16,170 bases of DNA from Actinobacteria bacterium BACL4 MAG-120820-bin23 (GCA_001437855.1 LIBD01000008.1:1-16170), one strand, 5' to 3'; positions 1-8,541 are shown, numbered from the stretch's first letter. Made by a program: numbers and translations. The notes: generated from the letters alone by a model not told the origin.

Positions 1-382
1 CAAACTCTTTAAAATTTGATACCTTTTTGCTAAATACAAAATTTAAAAATCGTAGTTTCTCACTTGCTGAACCAATTTTATTTGATAATGATCCCAATGA
101 ATATCCGATGTTTAGATTTAAATCATCAATTCTTATCTTGCTTGATATTTTTTTAAAATCTAATTGATTAATGACTCCACTCTTTACCACCTGTGGGTAC
201 TTTGGGTTAATGACTTGAAAACCTCGATCGCAGATATATCCATCAACTACATCACTTTTAACTCTGCCACCAACCTGATTGGTTGCTTCAAGCAAGAGTA
301 CAGATTTGCCAAACTTCTCTAATTTTCTACTTGCAGTTAAGCCTGATAAGCCAGCACCAATAACGATGCAATCAAAATCCAT
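1..382 (-). CDS. FAD-dependent amine-oxidase-like oxidoreductase, C-terminus cut off by the window edge
   Basis: Only the first 127 codons are inside the window, so this is a partial gene. The N-terminus is a Rossmann FAD-binding fold: GAGLSG (residues 9-14) is the GxGxxG dinucleotide loop, E32 at the end of the second strand would hold the ribose of FAD, and VGGRV (37-41) is the GG motif of the amine oxidase / phytoene desaturase superfamily. DRGFQV (52-57) is typical of one bacterial branch of these flavoproteins whose substrates are mostly unknown. The ATG lies one base after the stop of the Gfo/Idh gene, so the two are probably translationally coupled and cotranscribed. Substrate cannot be inferred; a carotenoid or polyprenoid desaturase is possible but unsupported. 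The superfamily assignment is firm, the function is not. Confidence 0.85.
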   Translation of the reverse strand, partial: MDFDCIVIGAGLSGLTASRKLEKFGKSVLLLEATNQVGGRVKSDVVDGYICDRGFQVINPKYPQVVKSGVINQLDFKKISSKIRIDDLNLNIGYSLGSLSNKIGSASEKLRFLNFVFSKKVSNFKEF

Positions 383-383
383 G

Positions 384-1394
384 CTATCTAAATGATATTT
401 CTCGCGCCTTGTCGATAATTTCAGCCACACTAAGAGCTTCATCAGTAGTGACGGGCCAAACTCCTCCGGACAGAGCTTGTTTAACCTGTATATAAAATAA
501 TGAATAATTACCATCAATACTTGGGTAGGAAATTACTTTATCTCCAAGGTGTAAAAATGCCTCACTCTTTGTACTTTCTGACCACTGGCCACCCTTTGGA
601 TACTTACCACTTTTTAAAAGTGGCTCTTGCGGATCTAAATCATTAATAATCAATGAACCCTTATCGCCAGTGACTCTAATTCTTGGCCCTGGTGCGCCGT
701 TAATGGCACTTGCTGAAAGATAGGAGTCAACACCACTTTCGTGTTTTAAAACTAAAGTTATGTCGTCATCAGATCCTCCTCTTATAGAACGAACTGATGA
801 TGTAATTAGCTCTGCTGGACCAAACCAATCGAGCGCGGTCGATACCAAATGGGGCTGGAGATCCAAAAGATTGCCGCCACCTTCACTTGCTGTCTGGCTC
901 TCGCGCCAGGACCCAGGGGTTAAATCTGGTTTAAATCTTTCAAATCTTGAATCAAGTCTAAAAATATTGCCTAAGGTTCCCTCTTTAATAATTTTCTTAA
1001 TAGTCAAGGCATCGCTATCCCACTTACGATTGAAATACGTTGTAACGGGAACATTTACCTGCTTTGAGAAGTCAACAATTTCTTTAGTCTCTTTAAGCGT
1101 TCGTCCCATTGGTTTATCAACTACAACTGGCACACCCGCTTTTAGCCCAGCTATTGCTTGAAAGGCGTGTGCATTATTTGCAGATGCCACAACTAAAAGA
1201 TCTAGATTTAACTTAAGTAACTCTTCAATACTTTCCACCACGCTAATCTCAGGAAAATCTGAAATAGCAGCTGCTTTGCGATCTGACTTTGTAGTAAGTG
1301 CGCCTACCACTTCGAAATCAGCTGCCTTAAGTAAGGGTGCATGAAAATAACGCCCAGCTAGGCCATATCCTGCAATACCAACCCTAGGCGCCAT
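384..1394 (-). CDS. Gfo/Idh/MocA-family NAD(P)-dependent oxidoreductase
   Basis: A 336-residue protein of normal length for the glucose-fructose oxidoreductase / inositol dehydrogenase family. The N-terminal Rossmann domain has the GYGLAG nucleotide loop (residues 9-14). DKP at 93-95 is the family's (E/D)KP motif, with K94 the expected catalytic lysine, and D178/H182 in the DLQPH segment match the conserved Asp/His active-site pair. Such enzymes oxidise or reduce sugars, inositols or related cyclic polyols in the cytoplasm; the substrate is not visible here. It begins 12 bp after the MMPL stop codon and ends 1 bp before the FAD oxidoreductase start, so it sits mid-operon. There is no Shine-Dalgarno before the ATG, but TACTGT stands exactly six bases upstream, so an internal leaderless promoter is conceivable. 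Confidence 0.9.
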   Translation of the reverse strand: MAPRVGIAGYGLAGRYFHAPLLKAADFEVVGALTTKSDRKAAAISDFPEISVVESIEELLKLNLDLLVVASANNAHAFQAIAGLKAGVPVVVDKPMGRTLKETKEIVDFSKQVNVPVTTYFNRKWDSDALTIKKIIKEGTLGNIFRLDSRFERFKPDLTPGSWRESQTASEGGGNLLDLQPHLVSTALDWFGPAELITSSVRSIRGGSDDDITLVLKHESGVDSYLSASAINGAPGPRIRVTGDKGSLIINDLDPQEPLLKSGKYPKGGQWSESTKSEAFLHLGDKVISYPSIDGNYSLFYIQVKQALSGGVWPVTTDEALSVAEIIDKAREISFR

Positions 1395-1406
1395 TATGGA
1401 ACAGTA

Positions 1407-3590
1407 CTACTTTATATTTTCATACTGCAATTTAGATGGCCACCAAATCTTTGGACCAATTACATGCACTAGCGCAGGCACTAATAGGGATCGAACAATG
1501 ATTGTGTCTAGGAGTACGCCAAAGGCAACTGCAAAGCCTAATTGCGCTAAGAAAACTAGCGGTAAGACACCAAGCACGGCAAAGGTAGCTGCCAGAACTA
1601 TTCCAGCTGAAGTGATCACGCCACCTGTCACAGTTAACCCTTTGATAACACCTTTTTTTGTACCAAGTTTTATAGATTCTTCTCTTACTCTTGTCATCAG
1701 GAAAATGTTGTAGTCAATGCCTAACGCCACTAGGAATATGAAGGTAAATAGTGGAAAGGAAGCATCGGCTCCTGCAAAATTAAATACATGCTCAAACACT
1801 AATTGGCAAACACCTAAAGTTGCCATAAATGAAAGCACAACTGTTAGTAGTAATAATACCGATGCCACAATACTTCTAAGCAGTAATCCTAGGATTATTC
1901 CAATTATCACTAAGACCACTGGAATAATTATTCGATTATCCTGTCTGGAGGCTACATCTGTATCGTATTGAACAGCTGTGCCACCTCCAACCAAAATTTC
2001 CTTATCAACTGCCTGCACAGCTTCTCGAATTACTGGAATCGTATTTCTAGCCTCAACAGAATCTGGTGTCACTTTTAAAGTAGCGTTGAGTAATACCTTC
2101 CCTTCCACAACCTTTACCGGTGGCGTAGGTAGGCCAGGAATTCTCTGCCCAGCAACTACTGGTTCAACCGAAGAAATATTCTCGACAGTAAGTAGTGCAG
2201 CCGTAGCACGAGCTACATCATCCTGCTTAACAACTATTTCAACTGGCGAGCCTTCTCCACTTGGAAAGTGCTCTCCCAATCTTTCTAAACCAATTACCGA
2301 GTCAGTTTTTTTAGTAAAGGCCTCAGTATTTGCAAGTCCATCAGCTTTTAAGGTGAAAGAAAAGCCGGCAAAGACTGTCAATATGAGTGCCGTAGAGATC
2401 CAAATTCTCTTTGGATTTCGTTCAACTGCATTACCAATCTTTGCCCAGGTACCACTTAACTGCTCATCGACATCATCAAATCTTGGAATCTTTGGCCAAA
2501 ATATCCATCGACCAAAAACTACTAATAGAGCTGGTAAAAAGGTCAACACCGTTAACATGGATGCAGCCACGCCAATTGCACCTACTGGGCCTAATCCACG
2601 ATTTCCAGATAAGTCACTTAACAATAAAACTAGCAAGCCAGCAATAACTGTTGAACCAGATGCCAATATTGGCTCAAATACACCACGCAATGAGACTCTC
2701 ATTGCCTCATATCGAGATTCATGATGATGTAACTCTTCTCGGTATCTTGCAATAAGTAAGAGTGCGTAATCGGTTGCAGCTCCTAATACCAAAACTGAAA
2801 GAATTCCTTGGGATTGCCCATTTAGATCCAATAAATCAGCCTTTGCTGCAAAGTAAACAATTGTGCCAGCAAGTGAGAGTGCGGTAATGGCTGAGAAAAG
2901 TGGCAAGATCCAAAGTAGTGGAGATCTATAGACAACAATTAATATGATTGAAACTACTGACAAAGTTGTCAGTAATAAGGTTGAATCGATTGATCCAAAA
3001 GCACCGAATAAATCAGCAAAAATTCCCCCAAAGCCGGTGACATGAGTGGTTAACTCTTGGGCTTCAAAGTTCTTCTTTAAATCCTCGCGCATAAAATCTA
3101 CCAACAAAGATAATGTAGGTTTTTCTTCAACCCGCTGCTCAATTATCTCCGAACTCAAAGAGATATTTACGAGTGCAGCCTTTCCATCCGCAGACGGAAT
3201 TGCTTGAATTGGAAAGCCTGGGACAAAGTAGGTAGAAAGTGGTTTGCCAGTTTCTGGTAATACTTCATTTCCAATTCGATCTAGATAATTTTGAATTTTT
3301 GCCAAGTTTGCTGGGTTTGTTGCCGGATTAATATCACCTAGGAATAAAAGTAAGGTTGGAATTTGATCATTATCGCTATCAGAGAATTTAACTGTGATTT
3401 TGCTAGCTAAAGTCGATTCGGCGCTATCTGGTAAAAATGCTGCATTATCATTTTCTTGAACTGTCGAAAGTTTTCCAAAGGTCGGACCCGCCACAGATGA
3501 GATTCCAAGCCAAGCGATAATCACGACGATCGCTAGCCAAAGTGGCTTACGCCCTTTTACTGTGCTTTTTGCTTTACTTTTTCCGACCAT
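1407..3590 (-). CDS. MMPL/RND-family membrane exporter
   Basis: A 727-residue polytopic membrane protein with the twofold RND layout: an N-terminal membrane helix (about 17-34), a large extracytoplasmic domain (about 40-200), a bundle of helices (about 203-365), a second extracytoplasmic domain (about 415-550), and a second bundle (about 553-715). The proton-relay Asp-Tyr pairs are in place in both halves: GAATDYALLLIARYREE (D274, Y275) and LGIDYNIFLMTRVREE (D626, Y627). MMPL proteins use the proton gradient to export lipids or other hydrophobic molecules; the cargo cannot be told. The ATG at 3590 is preceded by GAAAGG about 11 bases upstream. The gene heads a minus-strand run with the Gfo/Idh and FAD genes and is divergent from lipB. 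The histidine-rich turn after RYREEL (288-290) is ordinary for a cytoplasmic loop. Confidence 0.92.
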   Translation of the reverse strand: MVGKSKAKSTVKGRKPLWLAIVVIIAWLGISSVAGPTFGKLSTVQENDNAAFLPDSAESTLASKITVKFSDSDNDQIPTLLLFLGDINPATNPANLAKIQNYLDRIGNEVLPETGKPLSTYFVPGFPIQAIPSADGKAALVNISLSSEIIEQRVEEKPTLSLLVDFMREDLKKNFEAQELTTHVTGFGGIFADLFGAFGSIDSTLLLTTLSVVSIILIVVYRSPLLWILPLFSAITALSLAGTIVYFAAKADLLDLNGQSQGILSVLVLGAATDYALLLIARYREELHHHESRYEAMRVSLRGVFEPILASGSTVIAGLLVLLLSDLSGNRGLGPVGAIGVAASMLTVLTFLPALLVVFGRWIFWPKIPRFDDVDEQLSGTWAKIGNAVERNPKRIWISTALILTVFAGFSFTLKADGLANTEAFTKKTDSVIGLERLGEHFPSGEGSPVEIVVKQDDVARATAALLTVENISSVEPVVAGQRIPGLPTPPVKVVEGKVLLNATLKVTPDSVEARNTIPVIREAVQAVDKEILVGGGTAVQYDTDVASRQDNRIIIPVVLVIIGIILGLLLRSIVASVLLLLTVVLSFMATLGVCQLVFEHVFNFAGADASFPLFTFIFLVALGIDYNIFLMTRVREESIKLGTKKGVIKGLTVTGGVITSAGIVLAATFAVLGVLPLVFLAQLGFAVAFGVLLDTIIVRSLLVPALVHVIGPKIWWPSKLQYENIK

Positions 3591-3706
3591 GGGTTTAGCA
3601 GCCTTTCTAATAACTTAAGTAGGTAAGGGGTGAAATCTATCAGCGATGCCATTTTGCTCACACCAACTAGCGATACTGGGCGTCTTCTTTAGCCAAATAT
3701 TCACCC

Positions 3707-3724
3707 AGCAATTAGGCTTGCCCT
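3707..3724 (+). promoter_or_regulatory. putative leaderless promoter of lipB (-10 TAGGCT)
   Basis: TAGGCT at 3713-3718 is followed by exactly six bases (TGCCCT) and then the GTG of lipB at 3725, with no Shine-Dalgarno in between. That spacing puts transcription initiation at or next to the start codon. A weak -35 (TTAGCC) can be read 18 bp upstream. The same TANNNT-N6-start layout recurs at four other unit starts in this window. Confidence 0.55.
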
Positions 3725-4378
3725 GTGAATTCAATCATGACCATTAATAGATCACTACACGTTGATCAATTAGGGGTAATTGATTATCTGCAAGCTTGGC
3801 AGTTGCAAAAGGATATTCATGAAAAGGTTATCTCTGGTCAATCTCCAAACACTTTGTTATTACTTGAGCACCCCTCGGTTTATACCGCAGGCCGACGAAC
3901 CGAGTTATCTGATCGACCAGTCGATGGCACAGCAGTGATAGATGTTGATCGCGGTGGAAAAATTACCTGGCATGGCCTTGGTCAATTAGTTGGCTACCCA
4001 ATAATCAAATTAAAAAATTCAACTAATGTTGTTGGCTTTGTAAGAGAGTTAGAAAATGCCTTAATTCAGGTTTGTAGCGAGTTTGGAATCCAAGCTCAAA
4101 GATATTGTGAGCGCAGCGGTGTTTGGATACGAGATGCAAAAGGTGATCGGAAGATTGCAGCAATCGGTCTTCGGGTAGCTAAAGGAGTCACAATGCATGG
4201 CTTTGCGCTAAACGTTAACCCAGATCTTTCCGCCTATGACCAAATAATTCCTTGTGGAATTTTGGATGCCAAAGTTACATCTTTGTCAGTTGAGCTAAAT
4301 AGACCAATTTCAATTTCAGAGGTGATGCCAATTTTACAAAAACATATTAATCCAATGCTAGAAAGAGTTTGCTTATGA
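3725..4378 (+). CDS. lipB: octanoyltransferase LipB
   Basis: LipB moves octanoate from octanoyl-ACP to lipoyl domains, the first step of endogenous lipoate synthesis in the cytoplasm. The 217-residue length is normal. Family motifs are clear: LLLEHPSVYTAGRRT (45-59), RGGKITWHGLGQLVGYP (76-92), and GVTMHGFALNVNPDL (154-168). The Lys/Cys catalytic pair is present as K143 in RKIAAIGLR and C177 in IIPCGI. The GTG start is favoured because of the well-spaced -10 hexamer and lack of a ribosome site; an in-frame ATG lies at codon 5. The stop overlaps the lipA start by four bases (ATGA), so the two lipoate enzymes are translationally coupled. Confidence 0.97.
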   Translation: MNSIMTINRSLHVDQLGVIDYLQAWQLQKDIHEKVISGQSPNTLLLLEHPSVYTAGRRTELSDRPVDGTAVIDVDRGGKITWHGLGQLVGYPIIKLKNSTNVVGFVRELENALIQVCSEFGIQAQRYCERSGVWIRDAKGDRKIAAIGLRVAKGVTMHGFALNVNPDLSAYDQIIPCGILDAKVTSLSVELNRPISISEVMPILQKHINPMLERVCL

Positions 4379-5304
4379 GCATTGAGCCAGCCGGTCGAAA
4401 ACTTCTTAGAATTGAAGCTCGAAATTCTCAAACTCCCATTGAAAGAAAGCCAGAGTGGATTAAGACACGAGCAAATATGGGTCCGGAGTACACAAAACTT
4501 CGATCATTAGTAGCGGCTGAGGGACTTCATACTGTTTGCCAAGAAGCAGCATGTCCAAATATTTTCGAATGTTGGGAAGATAGAGAAGCAACTTTTTTAA
4601 TTGGTGGCGAGGCTTGCACCAGAAGATGCGATTTTTGCAACATCGATACTGGAAAGCCAAAGCCTCTAGATCGAGATGAGCCAAGACGAGTTGCGCAGTC
4701 AGTTCAAAAGATGAATTTGAAGTATGCAACGATAACTGGAGTTGCGAGAGATGATTTAGATGATGAAGGAGCTTGGCTATACGCCGAAACTATTTCACAA
4801 GTTCACGCATTAAATCCAGGGGTCGGTGTTGAAATGTTGGCTCCTGATTTTAGTGGGCATGCTCACCTACTGAATCAGGTATTTGAAACTAGACCTGAAG
4901 TTTTTGCACATAACTTAGAAACTGTGCCAAGGATTTTTAAACAGATCCGCCCAGCATTTAGATATGAAAGGTCGTTAGATGTTATTACGCAAGCTAGGGA
5001 TTTTGGCCTGATCACAAAATCTAATTTGATTCTAGGTATGGGAGAAAGCAGGCAAGAGGTTACTCAAGCACTTAAAGATCTTCGCTCTGCTGGCTGTGAC
5101 CTAATTACAATTACCCAATACCTTCGCCCTTCGGCAAAACACCACCCAGTTCTTAGGTGGGTTAAGCCAAATGAGTTTGTAGAGTTAAACCAAGAGGCTT
5201 TAGATATTGGGTTTCTTGGCGTTATGAGTGGTCCATTGGTACGTTCTAGCTATAGAGCAGGCCGTTTGTATAACCAGGCAATGGCTGCCCGAGCAATTAA
5301 ATAA
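4375..5304 (+). CDS. lipA: lipoyl synthase LipA (radical SAM)
   Basis: LipA inserts two sulfurs into the protein-bound octanoyl chain made by LipB. The 309-residue protein shows both iron-sulfur clusters: the auxiliary cluster C55-x4-C60-x5-C66 (CQEAACPNIFEC), and the radical-SAM motif C81-x3-C85-x2-C88 (CTRRCDFC). The C-terminal RSSYRAG, with S291, supplies the serine ligand to the auxiliary cluster. A TTG two codons upstream is also in frame, but the ATG at 4375 overlaps the lipB stop as ATGA and has GAAAGAG (4361-4367) in front of it, so it is chosen. Together with lipB and the following DUF4191 gene it forms one operon, an order known from mycobacteria and streptomycetes, where glnA also lies just downstream. 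Confidence 0.98.
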   Translation: MSIEPAGRKLLRIEARNSQTPIERKPEWIKTRANMGPEYTKLRSLVAAEGLHTVCQEAACPNIFECWEDREATFLIGGEACTRRCDFCNIDTGKPKPLDRDEPRRVAQSVQKMNLKYATITGVARDDLDDEGAWLYAETISQVHALNPGVGVEMLAPDFSGHAHLLNQVFETRPEVFAHNLETVPRIFKQIRPAFRYERSLDVITQARDFGLITKSNLILGMGESRQEVTQALKDLRSAGCDLITITQYLRPSAKHHPVLRWVKPNEFVELNQEALDIGFLGVMSGPLVRSSYRAGRLYNQAMAARAIK

Positions 5305-5313
5305 GGAGAGAAA

Positions 5314-6012
5314 ATGTTTGGACGCAAAAAGAAAAAAGAAGCACAAGCAAAAGCGGGTGCACCTGGAAAACAATCTCAATTAGCAGTTGTTAAAGATGCT
5401 TATCGGTTAGTTAAAAAAGATTCACCACTTGCAGTATTTTGGTGCCTACTAGTTTTTGTTTTGATCCTTACATTTGGTGTAATTATTGGATACAACCTTG
5501 ATCATCCAATCTATGCTGGATTTCTCTCACTCCCACTTGCATTCTTAGCAGCCTTTTTCCTTTTTACTCGATATGCCAATACCGCAGCTTTTTCTTCAAT
5601 TGAAGGTCAGATTGGCGCTGGCGCGAGTGTATTGATGTCAATGCGAAGAGGTTTTCTTACTACTCCGGCGGTAAATGTTAATCGTAATCAAGACATGGTC
5701 CATCGGGTATCAGGTAAAGCTGGCATTATTCTAGTTGGCGAAGGTGGTTTTGGAGTTAAATCTTTAATCCTGGATGAAAAACGTAAAATGGAAAGATTTT
5801 TATCTGGCGTACCAGTAACTGAAGTTATTGTTGGTGATGGCGAAGGTCAGGTTTCAATCCGTAAGTTACAAAAACACTTAAAAAAATTACCAAAGAAATT
5901 AAGTACCGTTCAGCTTAGAGAGGTACGAGCACGGGTTAAATCTGTTGGTGGCTTAAATATACCTATGCCAAAAGGACCTATGCCCACTAATATCAGAATG
6001 CCAAGAAGGTAA
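5314..6012 (+). CDS. DUF4191 family two-helix membrane protein
   Basis: A 232-residue protein that matches the actinobacteria-restricted DUF4191 family by content and by position directly after lipA (as in Rv2219 of M. tuberculosis). It starts with a lysine-rich cytoplasmic stretch (FGRKKKKEAQAK), has two adjacent hydrophobic helices at about 39-60 and 66-87, and then a soluble basic domain with ARRG-like turns and many lysines (for example KLQKHLKKLPKKL near 184-196). The role is unknown in the whole family. A good ribosome site, AGGAGAG at 5304-5310, overlaps the lipA stop, so it belongs to the lipoate operon. It converges on the RDD gene with only six bases between the stops and no terminator visible there. 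Confidence 0.88.
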   Translation: MFGRKKKKEAQAKAGAPGKQSQLAVVKDAYRLVKKDSPLAVFWCLLVFVLILTFGVIIGYNLDHPIYAGFLSLPLAFLAAFFLFTRYANTAAFSSIEGQIGAGASVLMSMRRGFLTTPAVNVNRNQDMVHRVSGKAGIILVGEGGFGVKSLILDEKRKMERFLSGVPVTEVIVGDGEGQVSIRKLQKHLKKLPKKLSTVQLREVRARVKSVGGLNIPMPKGPMPTNIRMPRR

Positions 6013-6018
6013 TCTCTG

Positions 6019-6399
6019 CTAGTAAAGCTCTCTTACCGTCTGGCTATTAGTGAAATGATTATGAAGCGCCCTGCCATCCTTTGTGAATACTGCCGGAAGT
6101 ACCATACATATTAGTAATGTTCTTAGGGCGACTTGCTTTGCGGAAATTCTAGTTTGATCAGGATAGCTAAGTACTTTAACGCCCATAATTCGCTGGCCAG
6201 CGGAGGCTTGAAATAAAGTGGTAAACAAAGTTACCTCCAAATAAAATACAAGCAGTGTATTAAAATCACTATCAAAAAATAGATATGGTCCAATCAGACC
6301 AGCAATCAATCTAGACATCGTCCAGTCAATTATTAGGGCGATGACCCGCCTTAATAATGTGGCCTCTGGCAGTAATTGGGTCTCTCCTTGCCAATTCAT
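6019..6399 (-). CDS. RDD family membrane protein
   Basis: A small membrane protein with the RDD-domain pattern: LLRRVIALIIDW (first Arg/Asp block in helix one), two further hydrophobic stretches, and a C-terminal RALHNHFTNSQTV segment, where the family usually reads LHDRL and here the Asp is Asn. Function of RDD proteins is mostly unknown; some have been linked to ion transport. The same family lies between the DUF4191 gene and glnA in other actinobacteria, which supports the call. The start is uncertain. An open frame runs up to a GTG at 6447 (142 residues), but WQGETQLLPE just after the ATG at 6399 resembles the usual N-terminal region of these proteins, and a TAGGGT hexamer lies seven bases before this ATG, so the 126-residue form is preferred. 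Confidence 0.82.
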   Translation of the reverse strand: MNWQGETQLLPEATLLRRVIALIIDWTMSRLIAGLIGPYLFFDSDFNTLLVFYLEVTLFTTLFQASAGQRIMGVKVLSYPDQTRISAKQVALRTLLICMVLPAVFTKDGRALHNHFTNSQTVRELY

Positions 6400-6533
6400 G
6401 CGGGTAACCCTATCTCCTAGCCGAGGTAGGAAACATGGCTGTAACACAGGCTTTACTACTTTTTCACTATTTTCTACTAGGTTTTACCCATCTGAAGCGG
6501 TGCAATGTGGCCCTACTTTCAGCACTTTAGCAA

Positions 6534-6545
6534 ACGGGAGAAAAG
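6534..6545 (+). promoter_or_regulatory. ribosome binding site of glnA
   Basis: CGGGAG (6535-6540) sits five bases before the glnA ATG, so this message has a conventional leader, in contrast to the leaderless units elsewhere in the window. The gap 6448-6545 should hold the glnA promoter, but I cannot pick a convincing -35/-10 pair, nor a GlnR- or AmtR-like site, by eye. Confidence 0.5.
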
Positions 6546-7976
6546 ATGTTTAAAAACTCATCTGAGATCTTTGATTACATCAAGAAAAATGATGTGAAGT
6601 TGATCGACGTAAGATTTATAGATCTACCTGGTATTCAACACCACTTTAACGTTCCAGTTGAATCTTTTGACGAGAGCGTATTTACAGATGGACTAATGTT
6701 TGATGGCTCTTCAATTCGAGGATTCCAATCAATTCATGAATCAGATATGAAACTTCTACCAGTTCCATCATCTGCCTATCTTGATCCATTCCGTAAAGAG
6801 AAAACATTAATAATTATTTTCTCAGTACATAATCCAAGCGATAACTCTGCATACTCCCGAGACCCTCGTGGCATTGTGGCAAAAGCAGTTGAGTTTATGC
6901 GCTCGACTGGAATTGCAGATACTGCATTTTTTGCACCAGAGGCTGAGTTCTATGTATTTGATCGAATCAGATTCTTAACTGGAATGAATCAAGCTTTCCA
7001 TCATATTGAGTCTTATGAGGGTGCTTGGAATACTGGAATTGAAGAGGATGCTGATGGCACTCCAAACCGTGGATATCGCACCAGAATTAAGGGTGGTTAC
7101 TTCCCAGTTTCACCAACAGATCAATTTGCAGATCTGCGTGATGAAATGGTGATGAATCTTGGCAAAGTAGGTCTACTTGTTGAGCGAGCCCACCATGAAG
7201 TTGGAACTGCTGGACAAATGGAAATTAATTACCGCTTCAGCGATATTTTGACTGCTGGAGATGAATTAATGAAATTTAAATACATCATTAAGAACACTGC
7301 TTGGGAAGCTGGTAAAACGGCAACATTTATGCCAAAACCATTATTTGGTGACAATGGCTCTGGAATGCATGTTCACCAATCGCTTTGGAAAGATGGCAAA
7401 CCACTGTTCTGGGGAGATGGCTATGGCGATCTATCAGATACTGCACGTTGGTATATCGGAGGCTTGCTAAAGCATGCGCCATCACTGTTAGCGTTTACCA
7501 ACCCAACAGTTAACTCTTACAAAAGATTAGTACCAGGGTATGAAGCACCAGTTAATTTGGTTTACTCTGCTAGAAATCGATCTGCATGTATCCGTATTCC
7601 AATTACTGGATCAAATCCAAAGGCAAAGCGAATTGAATTCCGTTGCCCAGATCCATCATCTAATCCATACCTAGCATTTGCAGCGATGTTGATGGCTGGT
7701 ATAGATGGAATTCAAAACAAGATCGAACCACCAAAGCCAGTTGATAAAGATCTATATGAATTAGAAGGAGCAGAGGCAGCAGCAATTCCTCAGGTTCCTG
7801 GATCATTAGATGCGGTACTGGATAATCTTGAAAAAGATAATGAGTTCTTAACTCGCGGCGGTGTATTTACCAAGGACTTAATTGATACCTGGATTGACTT
7901 TAAGCGCAAGCAAGAGGTGGATTACGTCAGGTTACGTCCACATCCAGCAGAGTTTGAGCTGTATTACGATCTATAA
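6546..7976 (+). CDS. glnA: type I glutamine synthetase GlnA
   Basis: Makes glutamine from glutamate, ammonia and ATP; the main ammonium-assimilating enzyme, cytoplasmic and dodecameric in this class. At 476 residues it is the normal GSI length. Visible family blocks: FDGSSIRGFQSIHESDM (52-68, N-terminal signature), PEAEFYVFD (131-139), HHEVGTAGQMEINYRF (216-231), KPLFGDNGSGMHVHQS (264-279, ATP-binding signature), and NRSACIRIP (344-352). DKDLYELE (400-407) contains Y404 at the position adenylylated in beta-type enzymes, so control by GlnE-type adenylyltransferase is likely, as is usual in actinobacteria. The gene follows the lipB-lipA-DUF4191-RDD group, which is the conserved place for glnA1. 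It is closed by a strong terminator. Confidence 0.98.
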   Translation: MFKNSSEIFDYIKKNDVKLIDVRFIDLPGIQHHFNVPVESFDESVFTDGLMFDGSSIRGFQSIHESDMKLLPVPSSAYLDPFRKEKTLIIIFSVHNPSDNSAYSRDPRGIVAKAVEFMRSTGIADTAFFAPEAEFYVFDRIRFLTGMNQAFHHIESYEGAWNTGIEEDADGTPNRGYRTRIKGGYFPVSPTDQFADLRDEMVMNLGKVGLLVERAHHEVGTAGQMEINYRFSDILTAGDELMKFKYIIKNTAWEAGKTATFMPKPLFGDNGSGMHVHQSLWKDGKPLFWGDGYGDLSDTARWYIGGLLKHAPSLLAFTNPTVNSYKRLVPGYEAPVNLVYSARNRSACIRIPITGSNPKAKRIEFRCPDPSSNPYLAFAAMLMAGIDGIQNKIEPPKPVDKDLYELEGAEAAAIPQVPGSLDAVLDNLEKDNEFLTRGGVFTKDLIDTWIDFKRKQEVDYVRLRPHPAEFELYYDL

Positions 7977-7986
7977 AAATAAGCAT

Positions 7987-8017
7987 AAAAAACGCCTCGG
8001 TCTCTGGGGCGTTTTTT
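7987..8017. terminator. bidirectional Rho-independent terminator between glnA and copC
   Basis: AAAAAACGCC (7987-7996) pairs perfectly with GGCGTTTTTT (8008-8017) around an 11-base loop. The T run on the plus strand ends glnA transcripts, and the mirror-image A run gives a T run on the minus strand, so it can also end transcripts of the convergent CopC gene, whose stop codon is at 8020-8022. Confidence 0.9.
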
Positions 8018-8019
8018 AT

Positions 8020-8541
8020 TTATCCTAGATTTCTGCGTCGATATGAGTAAATTGCAAAAAATATTCCAGAGGCAATAAAAGCTGCTGAGGCTATGTAAAT
8101 AGTAAGTGGAAAATCTGTTGTTGGTTCCTGCTTGATTGAATCAACCTCAGTACTTTGTTCTTCAGAAAAATTGAAAATGAATTCACCCTCAACTGGATGC
8201 CCATCAGCTGAAACCACACGGTAGAAGACCAAAACCGGCCCCTTAACCTCATTTGACGTTAAAGATACTGAGATAACATTTTCATTTATAACCTCATCAT
8301 CTTGGCTAACTTGATCCCCAAGTGAGTTATTTATGACAACGAAATTTGATTTTTCCTGACCAATATCTACCAATGCTTGATCAAACTCTAATTTCACCTG
8401 GCTAGGCCAAGTATTAAGTGTTACCCCAACCTCCGGAGTAGATGAGATTAACCTGGTGTGAGCCGACGCCCCTTGCGGGGTGAGGAAAGCGGCAATTATC
8501 AAAGCTAGCAGGGCGGCTATTGGCATACGGCTGGATCCCAT
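8020..8541 (-). CDS. CopC-domain copper-binding protein, membrane anchored
   Basis: A 173-residue exported protein: signal peptide (about 1-27, hydrophobic core 8-20, AxA-type cleavage GASA before H28), a CopC beta-sandwich domain (HTRLISSTPEVGVTL onward to about 125), an acidic linker, a C-terminal membrane helix (about 145-166), and a basic YRRR tail. CopC proteins carry copper outside the cytoplasm. The high-affinity Cu(II) site of the family uses the mature N-terminal His plus an Asp and a His. Here H28 would become residue 1, and D113 and H115 in SADGHPV supply the other two ligands, so the site looks intact. No CopD/YcnJ partner gene is next to it. It is divergent from cbiM and shares that promoter region. 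TACCCT six bases before the ATG suggests a leaderless mRNA. Confidence 0.9.
   Translation of the reverse strand: MGSSRMPIAALLALIIAAFLTPQGASAHTRLISSTPEVGVTLNTWPSQVKLEFDQALVDIGQEKSNFVVINNSLGDQVSQDDEVINENVISVSLTSNEVKGPVLVFYRVVSADGHPVEGEFIFNFSEEQSTEVDSIKQEPTTDFPLTIYIASAAFIASGIFFAIYSYRRRNLG

Noticed and set aside
760..1161. Plus-strand open frame inside the Gfo/Idh gene
   Set aside because: Shadow of a well-supported gene on the other strand; no recognisable domain or ribosome site.
1978..2724. Long plus-strand open frames inside the MMPL gene
   Set aside because: They are antisense shadows: low-complexity Ser/Thr/Pro-rich translations with no motif, opposite a gene with clear RND motifs.
4369..4374. 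TTG as the start of lipA
   Set aside because: ATG at 4375 gives the usual ATGA overlap with lipB and has a suitable GAAAGAG upstream.
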